Origin: Distichodus sexfasciatus
Lineage: Eukaryota > Chordata > Actinopteri > Characiformes > Distichodontidae
Reading direction: 5' to 3'
DNA length: 64,000 nucleotides
Assembly (NCBI GenBank): GCA_032718565.1
Contig: JAVGVS010000461.1
Span: 235,068 to 299,067, forward strand
Shown here: piece after piece, positions 1-11,316 of the stretch
How the letters are laid out: every line of letters starts with the position of its first letter
Numbering within the stretch: the first letter of the stretch is position 1
The notes under the pieces: generated by a model
The model's database searches: none
Seen by the model: only the letters and a program-made list of their open reading frames with translations
What the model was told of the DNA's origin: nothing
Program-made: the position numbers and the translations under genes

Positions 1-133
1 AAAGTATTTTACTTTTTTGTTTTTGTTTTTGTTTTTTTTTCTCTTTTCTATTTTTATTTATTTATTTTTCTCTTAGTATTGTAACTGCTCGAGATGAATT
101 CTTACTGACCTTGGCAACCCCGAACGGGTTTCT

Positions 134-583
134 TTGCTGTGGATTCCAGCGGTGGCGACCCTCAATCGAACTCCGTCCACCAAGTCCCCTTCTCACAGTT
201 CTGAGGCTCTGGGATCAGGTAGAATTTCTCCTGAGGTGATCAGCTCTTGGTGGTCCGGTTCTCAGCAGGTCATCCACTCGAGGAATCCTGTTTGTGACGC
301 CAAGTTATGTCGTGGATTTTTCCTGATCCAGAACCATACCTCTTCAAGGTCCTACCTTGTGGATGTGCCTCAAGGGGTGGTGAGACACAACTGCTTACAT
401 CTAATACCATCAGAGACACCTTCACAGGATGAGGCTACTCACCAGCAACAGGAGTCGCAGCCAGTCCTACAGCAGGGTACCAGGTTCCCTGCTGTGGGTT
501 CTTCAGCTCCTCCTTCAGAGGCTTTCACTCCCAGAACCAGGTCTGGGAGAGCTATCAAAAAACCAACTAGGCTGGACTTATGA
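134..583 (+). mobile_element. Ty3/Gypsy-type pol, C-terminal end (fragment)
   Basis: A 149-codon open frame reads like the extreme C-terminus of a fish Gypsy polyprotein. It contains YLVDVPQGVVRHNCLHL followed by a Ser/Gln-rich stretch and the closing motif TRSGRAIKKPTRLDL. Related integrase tails end in the same TRSGR..KP.RLDL pattern. The catalytic integrase core lies outside the window or is lost, so this is a fragment. The first codons (before about residue 30) look like out-of-frame sequence rather than integrase. Family assignment rests on motif recognition, not on a search. Confidence 0.55.
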
Positions 584-834
584 CCTGAAAAAAAAATTTA
601 ATGATGGAAGTAAGAGAAAAAAAATTTGGATGTTGTTGAATGTTACTGTTGCTTGAAAGAGGTATTGCATTGTATAGTGCAGGTTAAGCTCAGAACAACT
701 TGATTTAAGAAGTTAAGGTACAGTAGCAGATTAGAAGTGTGACTTAGTTTATCAGTGTTCACAAAGTGTTCATCCCTGTTCTTCCTTCACAAGTTTGAAG
801 AAACTTAGAGGAAATTGTTTACGCTCTGTTCTCT
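584..834. other. Gene-free stretch after the Gypsy fragment
   Basis: A/purine-rich sequence directly after the pol stop (runs of A near 586-630) could include the polypurine tract and start of a 3' LTR. No second LTR copy is present in the window to prove this. Nothing else is recognisable. Confidence 0.3.
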
Positions 835-1063
835 TTTTACTTCTATTTCTACTTCTAGTTTAAAGTTATATTTAATACTCCATTTCTAGTTTAAAATGTA
901 TATTTTGTATTCTATTTATATATTGTTCATTCCATGTGCCCTATTTGTTCTTTGTTCCCTGTTTCTTGTTGCACTGTGAAAACTGGAGCCGCTTCGTCTC
1001 GTCTCTCTGTATATGTGTACAGTATATAGCAGAGATGACAATAAAGTTTACTTTGACTTTTAA
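835..1063 (+). mobile_element. LINE family A 3' tail (5'-truncated)
   Basis: This matches the 3' UTR of the full-length LINE at 29441-33081: the 'tctagtttaaa' block, a CTGGAGCC-gc-TCGTCTCGTCTCTCTGTA block, GCAGAGATGACAATAAAG, then a TTTGACT-type tail. No coding sequence remains. Other copies of this tail lie at 7545-7700, 32.9-33.1 kb, 38.8-38.97 kb, 55.7-55.9 kb and, inverted, at 58.7-58.9 kb. Confidence 0.85.
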
Positions 1064-1149
1064 AAAAGGGAGATGTGGTGTACCTGAATATATGTAAGGA
1101 GAGTAGATCATCTTGAGTGTTGATCTTGAATGTGTTTGAGTGAAGACCA

Positions 1150-1385
1150 ATGAGATGGCAGGGAGAGAGTTTTACTGATGTTACAACACAGTTGACCCCG
1201 CGCTTGTTTCTTCTAAAATAGAAGACACGACTCTCATGAGCGAGGTACCGTCCCCAAGCACTGCTCCCTGAGTGCTTGTTAGCTGCCCACTGCTCCTTTA
1301 CGAATGGGTTAAATGTAGAGGTCACATCTCGTTGTGGTGCACTGTGTGCTGTGCTGTGTTCACAATGACAAATAATCACTCTCTT
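1150..1385 (+). mobile_element. SINE-like repeat fragment
   Basis: The stretch includes GAGCGAGGTACCGTCCCCAA, a 'cactgctccctgagtgcttgttagctgcccactgctcc' type core, GGGTTAAATGTAGAGGTCAC and an end CACAATGACAAATAATCACT. It resembles the 3' part of a common fish SINE core as I remember it. I cannot define the RNA-polymerase-III head, so class and boundaries are uncertain. Confidence 0.35.
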
Positions 1386-1904
1386 TCACTTTTTCTTAAA
1401 TAAAGTGCACAAAATACAAATTACAAAAACTTATTACAAATTCTACAACTCGCAGATCATCTTCGGCTTGAAAATAAAGCCACATGGCACTCCTCTTTCT
1501 CTATAATTTATTATGCTTCGTATTGTGTGTGCTTGTGTGAGCCTGCTTGCATGCCTCGCGGCGTTGAGTCACTTTATGGTACATCAAAACACAATGGGGG
1601 AGGAGGAGGAGGAGGAGGAGCAAAACCTGCTCTGCGATATGACAGCCAAGAGAGACACGAGAGCAGCAGTGCTTACATAGACAGCTGCAGTGCAAAAATT
1701 GTGCAAATTATTATAGCAGTGTTGTAGCAACAGTCATTTGAGTAGGATTACTATTTCAATCATTTGGCATTAAATGTGTGCCAGATCAGCAACAGTTTGA
1801 AGTGATAATACTGTACAGTTTGTAAACATAATACCTTATTCAGCTCATGTAAAGTGATCTAATATGAGAACAAAAACATTCTTTAAGATGTATTACTTGT
1901 CTGT
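1386..1904. repeat. Anonymous sequence with (GGA)n microsatellite
   Basis: No supported gene. A (GGA)n run lies at about 1596-1621. It creates a spurious poly-glycine frame on one strand and poly-leucine on the other. Confidence 0.7.
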
Positions 1905-1925
1905 AATAATAATAATAATAATAAA

Positions 1926-3165
1926 TATAACTGCAAGCAGTGATTACGGGGCCATGCAGTTTGCAGCTTTATCAGTTTTTGACAAATCGAAGTGACAGAT
2001 GTTTCATCCTTTTATCTAGGCTGCTACGGTTCAAAACTTATTAGGCAAAACGCAAAATAGCTTATTATAGCGCCACCAACTGGCGGAGTGGAATTTTTTT
2101 TGCCTGAATAGTAGGAGGGGTACCAGACCTACCTGCCAAATTTCAAAGCTGTAGCCCACCCAGAGCCAGATTTCTATGACACTCGGTGTGTGGTGTTGCA
2201 GTCCTATGCTAGGCCCACAATATTTATTTGCATATTACAGCCAAATGAAGACCTAAATTAAAATGTGCTCAATAATAATTAAAGAAGAGTGTCTTGGGAT
2301 TCAAATGATATGAGTTGCATGCAGATTGGATAAAAATCCAGGGTCTAGTTCGCAAGAGATGATTTTACATATTATGCAAATTAGCAAGAAATCCAATATG
2401 GCAGAAATAGACGCGAGGGTTGATAAAGATTCATGTTGACCGAAGGAGTAAGATGTTATAAGATTTTTGAGAATCGGAACTATGGTTCAAAAGTTATTAG
2501 GCAAAATGCAATTAGCTTATTAGCGCCACCAACTAGCAGAGTGGTACATTTTTCTTTTTTGCCTGAGTAGTGGGTGGGGTCCCGGACCAATGTGCCAAAT
2601 TTCAAAGCTGTAGCCCACCCAGAGCCGGATTTCTATGACACTTGGTGTGTGGTGTTGCAGTCCTATGCCAAGCCGACCACATTTATTTGCATGTTACAGA
2701 AATATGAAGACCTAAATTAAAAATGTGCTCGATAATAATTAAAGAAGAGTGTCTTGGGATTCAAATGATACCAGTTGCATGCAGATTGGACAAAAATCCA
2801 GGGACTAGTTTGGAAAAGATAGGTTTTCATTTTATGCAAATTAGTGAAAAATCAAATATGGCAGAAATAGATCTGAAAAATTCATGTTAACCCAAGGAAT
2901 AAGATGATATAAGACTTTTGAGAATCGGAGCTACGGTTCAAAAGTTATTAGGCAAAAGGCAATTTTTTTTTTGAAAAACGCAAAATAGCTTATTTTGGTG
3001 CAATTTTTTTGCCTGAGTAGTGGGTGGGATACTGGACCTACCTGCCAAATTTCAAAGCTGTAGGTCTTACAGTTTTTTCGCCACAACGCGTTTTAAGGCA
3101 GAAAAAAAAAATCTGCACGATTCCAATAGGGTTCCACGCAGTGTTCCACTACATGGCCCCCTAAT
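1926..3165 (+). repeat. Multi-monomer repeat element, copy 1
   Basis: The element begins after (AAT)n with 'ataactgcaagcagtgatta' and GGGGCCATGCAGT, and ends with 'ggttccacgcagtgttcc' and 'actacatggccccctaata'. Inside are about two and a half tandem monomers of ~450 bp. The landmark GGTTCAAAA(C/G)TTATTAGGCAAAA recurs at about 2032, 2485 and 2936. Each monomer also has 'gcgccaccaact', 'cctgccaaatttcaaagctg' and 'tcttgggattcaaatgat'. The ends carry a short inverted GGGGCCATG motif. No long coding frame is present. Two inverted copies lie at 12735-15395. I do not recognise a published name. Confidence 0.75.
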
Positions 3166-3173
3166 AATAATAA

Positions 3174-3204
<31 letters not shown>

Positions 3205-3597
3205 AAGAATAGCCGCAAGCTGCAATTTAGCGGCGTCCAAGCCAAAGTCTCAAAAAGCAGCACAAAGGCAGCTGATGCAGTAAGCATCGAAGAAAGAAGT
3301 CAGTTAACCAAACTGCATACATTTATGCAATATTTTTGTGCCCTAGAGGTCAAAGATCTGTAACTACATTAATCATAGCAAAACTTAAGGAGTTAGAAAG
3401 TAGAAAATATGAAATAAAATAAAAATTGATAAAGAACCTAACTTCTAACTGTTCAAATAGTACTATTGTATACAGCATTCCCTCTACTTTAACCTTTATA
3501 GTCTACAGCAAATGAACAATTCAAACTAAAATACAGACAAACACTGTATACAATGTGGAAAATTAAATAAAACCAAATATTTTATTTTGGAAAATAA
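3166..3597. repeat. (AAG)n microsatellite and anonymous sequence
   Basis: A trinucleotide run, aat then aag, occupies about 3160-3209 at the end of the repeat element. The rest to 3597 is AT-rich with no supported feature. Confidence 0.7.
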
Positions 3598-3969
3598 TTA
3601 TTTACATAATGACAAGAAGCAGGTGATGAAAATATTCACAATTTGCCTCAGATCAAGGTTTACCCTTCTTATTGCATGCCATACTGTTTCTTTGGCCAGA
3701 TGTTCTGCATCACAAATACTGTAATGGTATGTCCCACTAGCAAAGAAGGGCAGTGCAATACAGACAGACTGTACTGTGGTAAAGCCTTGGCTTCTTTTTT
3801 GGTAAATGTAATAAGTTTTTAATTGCATGACATGAGTAGTGAGATCTGTTGGAACAATCTTTTGGTCATCTCTTTCCACACACTGGAGATTCATTGAGAA
3901 AAAGCTAAACAAAGCGAGACAGCCATGGTTCACAGTGGTTGACATTAATGTTTGTAAGAAATGCGACAA
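3598..3969 (-). mobile_element. PIF/Harbinger transposase fragment (HARBI1-like)
   Basis: The 123-codon minus frame contains SVCIALPFFASGTYHYSICD followed by AEHLAKETVWHAIRRVNLDL and QIVNIFIT. These correspond to the helix-rich region upstream of the first catalytic Asp in Harbinger/HARBI1 transposases (pattern 'LRFFASGTF...GDAE..SK.TVCRAIRKV...L...'). The DDE core is absent and the N-terminal 60 residues are not clearly family-like. I see no TIRs around it. A dead fragment. Confidence 0.6.
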
Positions 3970-4307
3970 AGATCCAATGAAAGTGTTTGAATTTGAGGTA
4001 AATGAAATCCCAGACGTGTGTGTGTGTGTGTGTGAACATGTACAACAACTGTCTATTTTACTAACAACACAAACAAAATTGCTGCTACAATGCTACAGTA
4101 CTTGAACAACTATTGAACATTTCTTGTACATACCACAAATTGTAGTTTCTCACTCACTGATATTTGCAAAAATTATTGAAAGAACTGACTGCAGATTTCC
4201 ACTTCACTGCTGTAACAATATTTGCACATACTAGATCAGACTTGAATGTTGGCTCAGACACTGTTTTATGTAATAGACTGCCCGTACAGATCTTTTCATA
4301 TTGAAAC
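3970..4307. other. Gene-free stretch with (GT)n
   Basis: A short GT run at about 4015-4034. Otherwise AT-rich sequence with nothing recognisable. Confidence 0.6.
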
Positions 4308-5161
4308 TGTTACAGATCTCTTGCCGAGGCAGGTATGTGCCCGTTTGTTCGGTTTCTTTTTTTCTCTCTCCCTCGTTTGTCCCGCTGCTCCTTGGCTTCC
4401 GTCCGCCTCATCTCTTGATGTCCCGCCTCCTGCCCACAACGACTGGCCGATCGCCGGTGCCGCCAGCCATTGGATGTCTGTTCCGGAAGTTCCACCTCCG
4501 AACCAGTGAAGGATCGAGAGCCCACGACGCTGAGGGTGTGGGGTGAAACGTGGCGTTTGGTTGAGATAGTGTTTGAGAGATTGTGACTTGTTTGAGATTG
4601 TTGCATTATGAGAGATACGCATTCTACACAGCGCATGTATGTTTTCATCTTATGTCTAGCAGGGTGGGTCAGGTTAGAGTCATTGGTTCTTTTCTATTGG
4701 TATTCACAGCCCCTGTTGTATAGCTTTTTCGCCAGTGTTAATATCACCTACCCTTGTTGTTATCTGTTGTTCATGCATTTACATAGTGCAACCGTAGAAT
4801 CTCATCTGTGTAGACACATTAGGTTAGGGGCAGACACCATTTATTGTAAATTTGGCTTTTGTAGTTAGACAGAGTAGTTAGAGAGGTTTTATTTGAGTTA
4901 CTTTGTGGGTAGATAGATAAGCTACATAAAGTAAGTAGGTTTAGGGACGTTTTGTTTTGTTACGTTTATATCCTTTGGTGTTGTCCATTGACCCAACCTG
5001 TCTATGTAAGTAAAGAATTGTTTACCCAAGTAAATAAGTATCCCATTTACCCATAAGTGTGTCTGTCCTCACTATTGTGTTCTGTGTTCGGTTGCGCACT
5101 TTCCATTCCATTACTTCTAAATTAGTACCACCCCGAGACCCAAACCCTGGGGGACGTAACA
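4308..5161 (+). mobile_element. Possible solo LTR (~850 bp)
   Basis: The segment starts TGTTACAGATC and ends GGGGGACGTAACA, giving TG...CA ends that are themselves inverted (TGTTAC/GTAACA). It has a GC-rich first third, a T-rich middle and a 3' segment that looks like an LTR R/U5 end. The five flanking bases do not match (GAAAC versus AGTGT), so no target-site duplication supports it. Overlapping frames on both strands at 4246-4648 are by-products of GC-rich composition. Confidence 0.4.
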
Positions 5162-5189
5162 AGTGTAAAGACAACTCTTAGACAAAATT

Positions 5190-5233
5190 GTAGGCTGAAT
5201 ACCACATGTAACCTAATTGCCTCTCTTTCTACC
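5190..5233 (+). mobile_element. LINE family A tail, left half (interrupted)
   Basis: 'taacctaattgcctctcttt' corresponds to the LINE-A 3' UTR just before the 'tctagtt' block (compare the inverted copy at 58880-58920). The tail resumes at 7545 after the insertion at 5234-7544. Confidence 0.5.
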
Positions 5234-7544
5234 CCTTAGCAAAAAGTAGTTTATTCAAGTGTACTATGAGTATACTTATTATATACTAAAACTGAGGCAG
5301 TATACTTGAAGTTTACTTTTTATATACTAGGGATGCACCGATACCAATACCGGTATCTGGTATTGGCCTCGATACCACATTTTCTAAAGTACTCGTACTC
5401 GTTAAAAGTCCCCCGATACCGGGGACCGATACCACAGTCTGAGAAATGTCTATGTTTGAGCGGCGTGTAAGGGGTTAATCACAGGCGCCGAGTGCCCGCC
5501 CCCAGGCCCCGGCTGCAGCGGGGAGAAGGCGAGGCGAGACATGTCAGCCGTGTGGAACTATTTCAAAGTGAATGAAGACGACAAAACAAAGGCGGACTGC
5601 AAATTGTGCTCAGCGAAATTGTCCAGAGGAGGCTCAAAGGGTAGCGCATTTAACACAAGTAATTTAATCAAGCACCTAAAATCCCAACACGACAACGAGT
5701 ACAAAGAGTTTACCCACGCTTCTAAACCAACACAACCCACGCTGCAGCAAACTCTTGCAAGACGAGAGAAAATGTCCAGAGACAATTCACGTGCTGTGAA
5801 AATAACACAGGCAATTATCGAGTACATTGCATTGAGTGACCAGCCACTCTCGGAGGTAGAAAATGTGGGATTCCTGCGTCTCCTCCATGTTCTGGAGCCC
5901 AGATATGATGTCCCAAGCCGCCGCTACATGACTGACACGGAGCTGCCTAAACTACACGACTCCGTGAAAAAAAACATATCCACAGCCTACTGCAAGCCTC
6001 CTCTGCGTTTAGTTTCACCACGGATATTTGGACAAGCAGTGTTAGCCCGTGTCGCTAATCAGCCTAACCTCCCAGTGGATAGATGAGAGTTTCACGCCGC
6101 AACGAGCCATGTTACATGCGAAACACCGCGGTTCGCACACCAGCCAGGCTATAGCGCATGATGTTTGAGTGAAATGTCTGGGATATGGGTATTCTAAAGA
6201 ACAGTACATGTTAAAGCTTCATGACAATGCCAAAACATGATTAAAGCTGAATGACGAGGGTTTGCCCAGTCAGGTATGTCATGATTAATGCCCCAACTGC
6301 TGTTCACAGGCGATAGGCCAGAGGAGCATAGCTGGCGGTAGCAGGGCGTGAAAATAGCAAGCATTTAGCCCCGGCTTTAGCCTACTCCTGCCTCGAGATT
6401 CAGGGCAGCTCAACCCAGCCAATAAAGAGACTGCAGCAGATGTACAGACGCGGAACAGCACGTATTACATGCCTCCAGTCCTCTGGCTGAGCAAAAGGAA
6501 AAGGGTGCAGTCCGCCACGAACTCCTGACTATCTCACCCCACCACCAGGCTCCTTGGTGGAGAAGACTGTTGCCATCCTCGGCCCTTTGAGGAACTAACT
6601 AAAAGTGAAAGTAGCTACTTAATGCGACTAGGGGCCTTCTGATGTCATCCCAGCTAGACTAGCAGGAGACTAAACAGAGAAACAGACGAGACCACGCAAG
6701 GCCAAGACAATGAAAGTAACCTTACTGGCAGCTGTCAAGAAGCGCCTAGGACGTTGGAGTATCAACCTCCGCTGTACATCATTCTCACCCATACTGGACA
6801 CCAAGGTAAAGCCTCAAAGGTGGTATTCACGATAAACTACAGTACTAAATGTAAGATTAATTTCCATCGGAAATATTATATTATATTTTTGTAACTAAAA
6901 TACAAATACACATGTATGCAATATATATAATATGAAATATATTTCACATTACCAGAAGCCAAATGGTTGGGACAGACAGGTAGGTTTAGGGGAAACTAAA
7001 ATCAGTCCTATTTTTCCACATATTAATACATTCATGAATTTTGTTCAGGTATAAAGATCGCTTCTTCTCCAACAACACTGCTCCGGAGGCCAAGCTGCAC
7101 CTGAAGCAGAGCCAGATGATGTCCAGAGCTGAGGCAGAGGGAGTCGGGCAGAAGCTGCAGAACTCCTTGCTAAACTGTTCCTCAAGGCCCAGGCCAGCAC
7201 TAGCAGCAGTCTGGACACTGTATTTGAAGAAATTGCTGCCATTGAGCTCTATTGACACTCCTGAGAGTCTCTAGTCTCACAACATTTGTGTCCTGAAGTA
7301 CTGTAAGTACAACAAAATCAGGTTCCCCACTTTAGCACTTTGACCTTATAAAGTATACTTAAAGTACACTTTTATAAACTTAAAAATGTTCCAATTTAGT
7401 CCAAAGAAGTATTAAATTAGCATACTTTCTCTTAGTAATAATTGCTGTTAGCACATTGTCTGTAGTATACTTGCTATACTTATGTTTCTTATATATTCAC
7501 ATACTTAATAAAATGAACTTCAAGTATACTACTTTTTGCTAAGG
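5234..7544. mobile_element. DNA transposon with CCTTAGCAAAAAGTAGT inverted ends
   Basis: The left end CCTTAGCAAAAAGTAGT (5234-5250) is repeated inverted at the right end ACTACTTTTTGCTAAGG (7528-7544). The subterminal arms are rich in AGTATACTT words on both sides (5250-5330 and 7340-7525), as in a non-autonomous MITE-like element. A hAT transposon occupies its middle. I could not define a target-site duplication, so the superfamily is open. Confidence 0.65.
5334..7275 (+). pseudogene. hAT transposase pseudogene (ZBED-type), 3' truncated
   Basis: The 5' terminus AGGGATGCACCGATACC (about 5331-5347) is a familiar hAT end. The transposase begins at ATG 5541 and reads openly for 181 codons. It has an N-terminal BED zinc finger (CKLCSAKL..., then NLIKHLKSQHD) at roughly residues 20-50. 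After the DIWTS-like position (~6035) the frame breaks repeatedly, but homologous pieces continue: an SLTSQW-like piece (~6060), QTRNSTYYM (~6450), GPFEELTK (~6580) and RYKDRFFSNNT (~7048). The C-terminal dimerisation region and right TIR are missing. The element is dead and sits inside the CCTTAGC-ended element. Confidence 0.75.
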
Positions 7545-7700
7545 ACTCTAGTGTGTGTATATTTACATTCTATTTATACATTGCTTGTTCTTTCTGCCTT
7601 ATTTGTCCTGTGTACTGTTAAAACTGGAGCCACGTTGTCTTGTCTCTCTGCATACTTGTGCAGCATATAAGAGAGGATTTACTGTGTTGATTTTGACTAT
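7545..7700 (+). mobile_element. LINE family A tail, right half
   Basis: Begins ACTCTAGTGTGTGTATAT and includes AAACTGGAGCCACGTTGTCT and a GCATATAAGAGAGGA remnant of the conserved 3' UTR. It continues the tail interrupted at 5233. More diverged than the tails at 32-33 kb and 38 kb. Confidence 0.7.
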
Positions 7701-8230
7701 GGAAATATCAAATGATGTCACCATTTGTTGTTCTGAGCACTTATATTTGATGTGGGAAATATCTCCCTTTTTCCCCAATATGCTACATAATGATTCTGCA
7801 GCATCTAAACCAGATTGAAAAATTCTAGAACTAAGACTTGTGTATAGTTTGAAGCTTTTAAAACATTCAGCCTTACCAGCTAGTAAATATGTTTGTCCTG
7901 CTCACTAGCATCATCTGCTGGCCGCAGAGCACCCTTCAAAATAATCATCTCCTCTACTAATTCCAGGGACCGTCTCCCTGCAGCAGCCTGGGGTTGAGGG
8001 TCTTCGGCGATTTAATGGTAAAACAAAAACTAAAGAAACACAAACACAGAGAGATACAAAATCCAAAATTTCAGAGACAGACAGGTTCTCAGTGGATCCA
8101 GCTAGAGCGGAGGAAAAAAGAACAGATCAGGTTCAGCCCTACAGGTTCAGTTTGGTAGGGTACGAGTCTAACTTGGTTGATGGCGGTCGGGAATCAAACT
8201 GAACCACAACAGACATCGTCAGTCACAACC
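7701..8230. other. Gene-free stretch
   Basis: No gene supported. The part from 7960 to 8225 ('ggttgagggtcttcggcgat', then 'gatggcggtcgggaatcaaa') has the feel of old LTR or repeat sequence, but I cannot assign it. Confidence 0.4.
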
Positions 8231-9612
8231 AGAGGTGGAAATAGTACTGAAAAACTGTATTTAAGTAAAAGTATGTTTACTTTGCTTAAATTTTACTCAA
8301 GTAAAAGTAAAAGTACCCATCTAAGTAACTCCACTGAGTAAAACTAAAAGTACTTAATTTAAAATTTTACGCTGAGTAAAAGCTACTTAGTTACTTTCAC
8401 CATTTGATGTAAAAAAAAAAAGCACTAGTCGAATCCAATCCAGCACTAATTGTTTTAATCAACTCTTTAAGGCGGTATAATGCAAACTTTGTTCAGAATC
8501 ACCCACAAGTGGCATGTTACACCAGGTGCCATGAAACTGCTAGTTCTTCCAATTTGCTTTATTTTAACTCGTTTATTTTTTAATTCTTCTGAATTCATAT
8601 ATCATAATCATATTTATTCCAAAAGGCTCCACTGGTGGAGTGGATGGAAAAGGAACAATGCAATAGGAAAAACTTGATTCTAACGCCAACAAAGTGCTGG
8701 GGTTCAGCAGTACATTTCACCGTAAAAAAAAATTTGTTCGTGCAAATGAAACGTTTTGAGGGGAGGCTGACTGTGCTATCGTCACGTTGTTCTGCAAGTA
8801 ATTCATCGTAGCGCTGGGCAAACTTACAAAAGAGTTGTTCTCATTCATAAAAATCATTTGGGTATTGTTCTGTTTCTAAACGGTACTACAATTACTCCTC
8901 AATTTTTGAGACTTAAAGCTTTCAGCCTTCCATAGCTGACCATTGATGTTTTCTCACTAAAAGTTCTGTGTGTTTGTGTGTGTGAAAGCTGAGTCCCACC
9001 CTCAACAGAGGTAACAATGGTGACAGGGGCCAGTAGCGCCAAACTGATTAGGAAACTATTGTTGTTTTTGTTCATTAATACCCCATATCAAATACTATAC
9101 TATTATTACGCTTTGCTGAACGGATTCCATTTATTTGCTGAATCTACTTATTCTTTTCCGCATCGCGCAAATCATAGGGCCCAACATAACCAAACTCAAA
9201 GTGTCCGGGACACTCACATGTTAAAGACAACTGAGCAATTCCATAGTACACTGTGTAACACTTTTATAGAAAATATAACTGACAAATTAACTGCATAATA
9301 TTTACAACCTGCTCAGATGTAGCTGCAAACTACCTCTGCTCGCACCAGCCATCATCCAAACAACAGGTTACATTAAAATAGTGAAGTGCGCGCGGACGCC
9401 CACGCAATTTACTTTCAGGCGGATTGCGTTTTTTTTTCCACATTTCATTTTTTACTCAGTAACGGAGGTTTTCCAGTGTAGCGCAGTAAAATACTTGGGT
9501 CAAAATGTACTTTGAGTAAAAATAAATTACCTATTTCAAAACTACTTAAAAATTACAACATTCACAAAAACTAACAATTAGGTAACGGCAAATGTAATTA
9601 TTACTTCACCTG
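8231..9612 (-). mobile_element. Non-autonomous hAT element, inverted copy
   Basis: This is a diverged reverse-orientation relative of the element at 53043-54286. CAGAGGTGGAAATAGTACTG at 8232 corresponds to the 3' terminus there. Internal blocks match in inverted order: ATCCAATCCAGCACTA, GGAAAAGGAACAATGCAAT, then TTTACTTTCAGGCGGATT. The ACTTTTACTCAAGTAAAAGT words near both ends are typical of this family. The right end at ~9612 is eroded and no 8-bp duplication is evident. No transposase is encoded. Confidence 0.65.
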
Positions 9613-9794
9613 GCTCAGCAGAGGTCAATAATTTATAAAATAAAGTCTGTGTTATTTGATCGCCAGATGATGAAGTTCATCCACGAGGCTGTATTAATTA
9701 TTTGAAGTATGTGTGTTCATTATTTAGTCACGGTGTTTGGAACATAAAGGAAACTGTTGTAATGTGTACTTTGTTGGGGCCAAATTAATGGAGT

Positions 9795-9893
9795 GTGGGT
9801 AGATGGTAGATGGGGTTTAGGCCGATTATATAAAGTGTCGGTGACAATGACTGTTGTTAAGAGCGCTTATATAAATAAATTTGAATTGAATTG
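9795..9893 (+). mobile_element. L2 LINE 3' end (solo tail)
   Basis: 'ggtttaggccgattatataaag' through 'gacaatgactgttgttaaga', 'gcgcttatataaataaattt' and 'gaattgaattgg' is the complement of the 3' end of the L2 element that starts at 41551 on the minus strand. It is a severely 5'-truncated copy. Confidence 0.75.
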
Positions 9894-11316
9894 GAAAATG
9901 TCACCATTCTGGTGAGAGGAAATCCAGTTTCTGGTGCGTTTATGATGGGATTTCCAGCCATTTTGCAATATCTCTGTCTGTTGAACAAGGAACGGTTGTA
10001 GTGTTTGGTGAAGCCAGGTCATCTTATTAAAGAACAGATGTGTGATAAAGGCTGTTAAACTGCTTTTTGTGGTCGTATGGTTATTTATTAAATAAAGTTA
10101 CCATTAGAGAACGGGCGGATTCAACGCCTCTACGCGAGAAATAATGAACCCGCGCCACTCAGCATCATTGCCAAAAATCAGTTTCACAGACGCCGAGAGA
10201 CGAGACAATGATGATTCTCAGTGAGAGATTTGAAAGTGAGATGACGCCTGCATAAAAATTGGCGCAAATGGTGCTATAAAATTATAACCGCAGTTCAACA
10301 CAAAAGGCGCGCTTATTTGCACTCAGTCCATGATCAAAGTAAAATAAAGCGTTAAACCTTATTATGGTTCGTGTAGAAACCACTCGGTATGCGGAGATCA
10401 TGAGAAAAATAACTGGCAATATTTCTGGATTTAGTAACTGTAGAATATTATTAATGTTATATAATTCAACCAAACATACACATGTTCAATAAACTCACAG
10501 ATTATCCTCTTGCTGCTTTTTAAGCGGAGACTGGGAAACCCGGAGAACTAACGTGGAGCAAAATGAGCTTACCTGGATAGGAAGAAGAAAGATCAGGCCA
10601 ACTCAGTTTTCTGCTGTGATTGGCTGGTTTAATGTAGTGCCCTGCAGATGAAGCTTCATGAACCATTTGCAGTAAGTTTTGACACCACTATATGGCACTC
10701 TTGACTTGAAGAAAATGGCACACTTTGTAAAAATGCAACACATTTGATTGTTGACTTTGACACACATACACCCCTACTCTGAGAGTGTTCTCTGATCTGG
10801 CCAACTGTTATGAAGGGGGTTTTTTCACTAGGAAATATCAGTCATCCACCTCACAGTTGGTGTGGCTTTATAGTTTACGCCCTTATGATTCCAAAAAGCT
10901 GCATTCCATAACAATTTTGATAAATGAAGGTGTTTTATCAAAACGCTGCAAAGTTGCCAGTATGCAGTTCTTTCACTGTTATTCTTCATTGATGACTATT
11001 GTATTTTATTTCTCTGTACTGTTATGTGAATGTGTGATTCCATAACCCTCTGTGATCTAAGTCCAGTTATCCTATTTTCTCCTTTATGTGTCTAGAATCC
11101 TTACTAGACAACAATGCAGTACAGCTTCTCTATTTCCTCTTTTAACAAACTAATTAACCAGTCAGGACACACGGAGACACAATTAATTATTAATTGTGGA
11201 TAAAAAGAGCTTATGAAGGTAAGTATGGATACTCCTTTTTCTGCCTTTTGATATTTACATGAGCATACATTAAAGGGTTTAAATTTACTGTTACAAAACA
11301 TCAATTGCCAAAAGTA
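9894..11316. other. Gene-free stretch
   Basis: AT-rich intergenic DNA. The short frames present (for example near 10282-10473 and 10785-11045) show no family signature. Nothing supported. Confidence 0.5.

Noticed and set aside
1501..1727. Poly-Gly and poly-Leu frames
   Set aside because: Produced by the (GGA)n run at ~1596-1621; no start context or homology.
1926..3165. CRISPR-like regular spacing
   Set aside because: Units are ~450 bp tandem monomers without short identical repeats and unique spacers, in a vertebrate genome.
3020..3287. Poly-Arg/poly-Ile and poly-Phe/Leu frames
   Set aside because: Translations of the AAT/AAG trinucleotide run at the end of the multi-monomer repeat.
4246..4648. 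Overlapping frames on both strands in a GC-rich patch
   Set aside because: Frames open on both strands, with no motif, inside a probable LTR; open by base composition.
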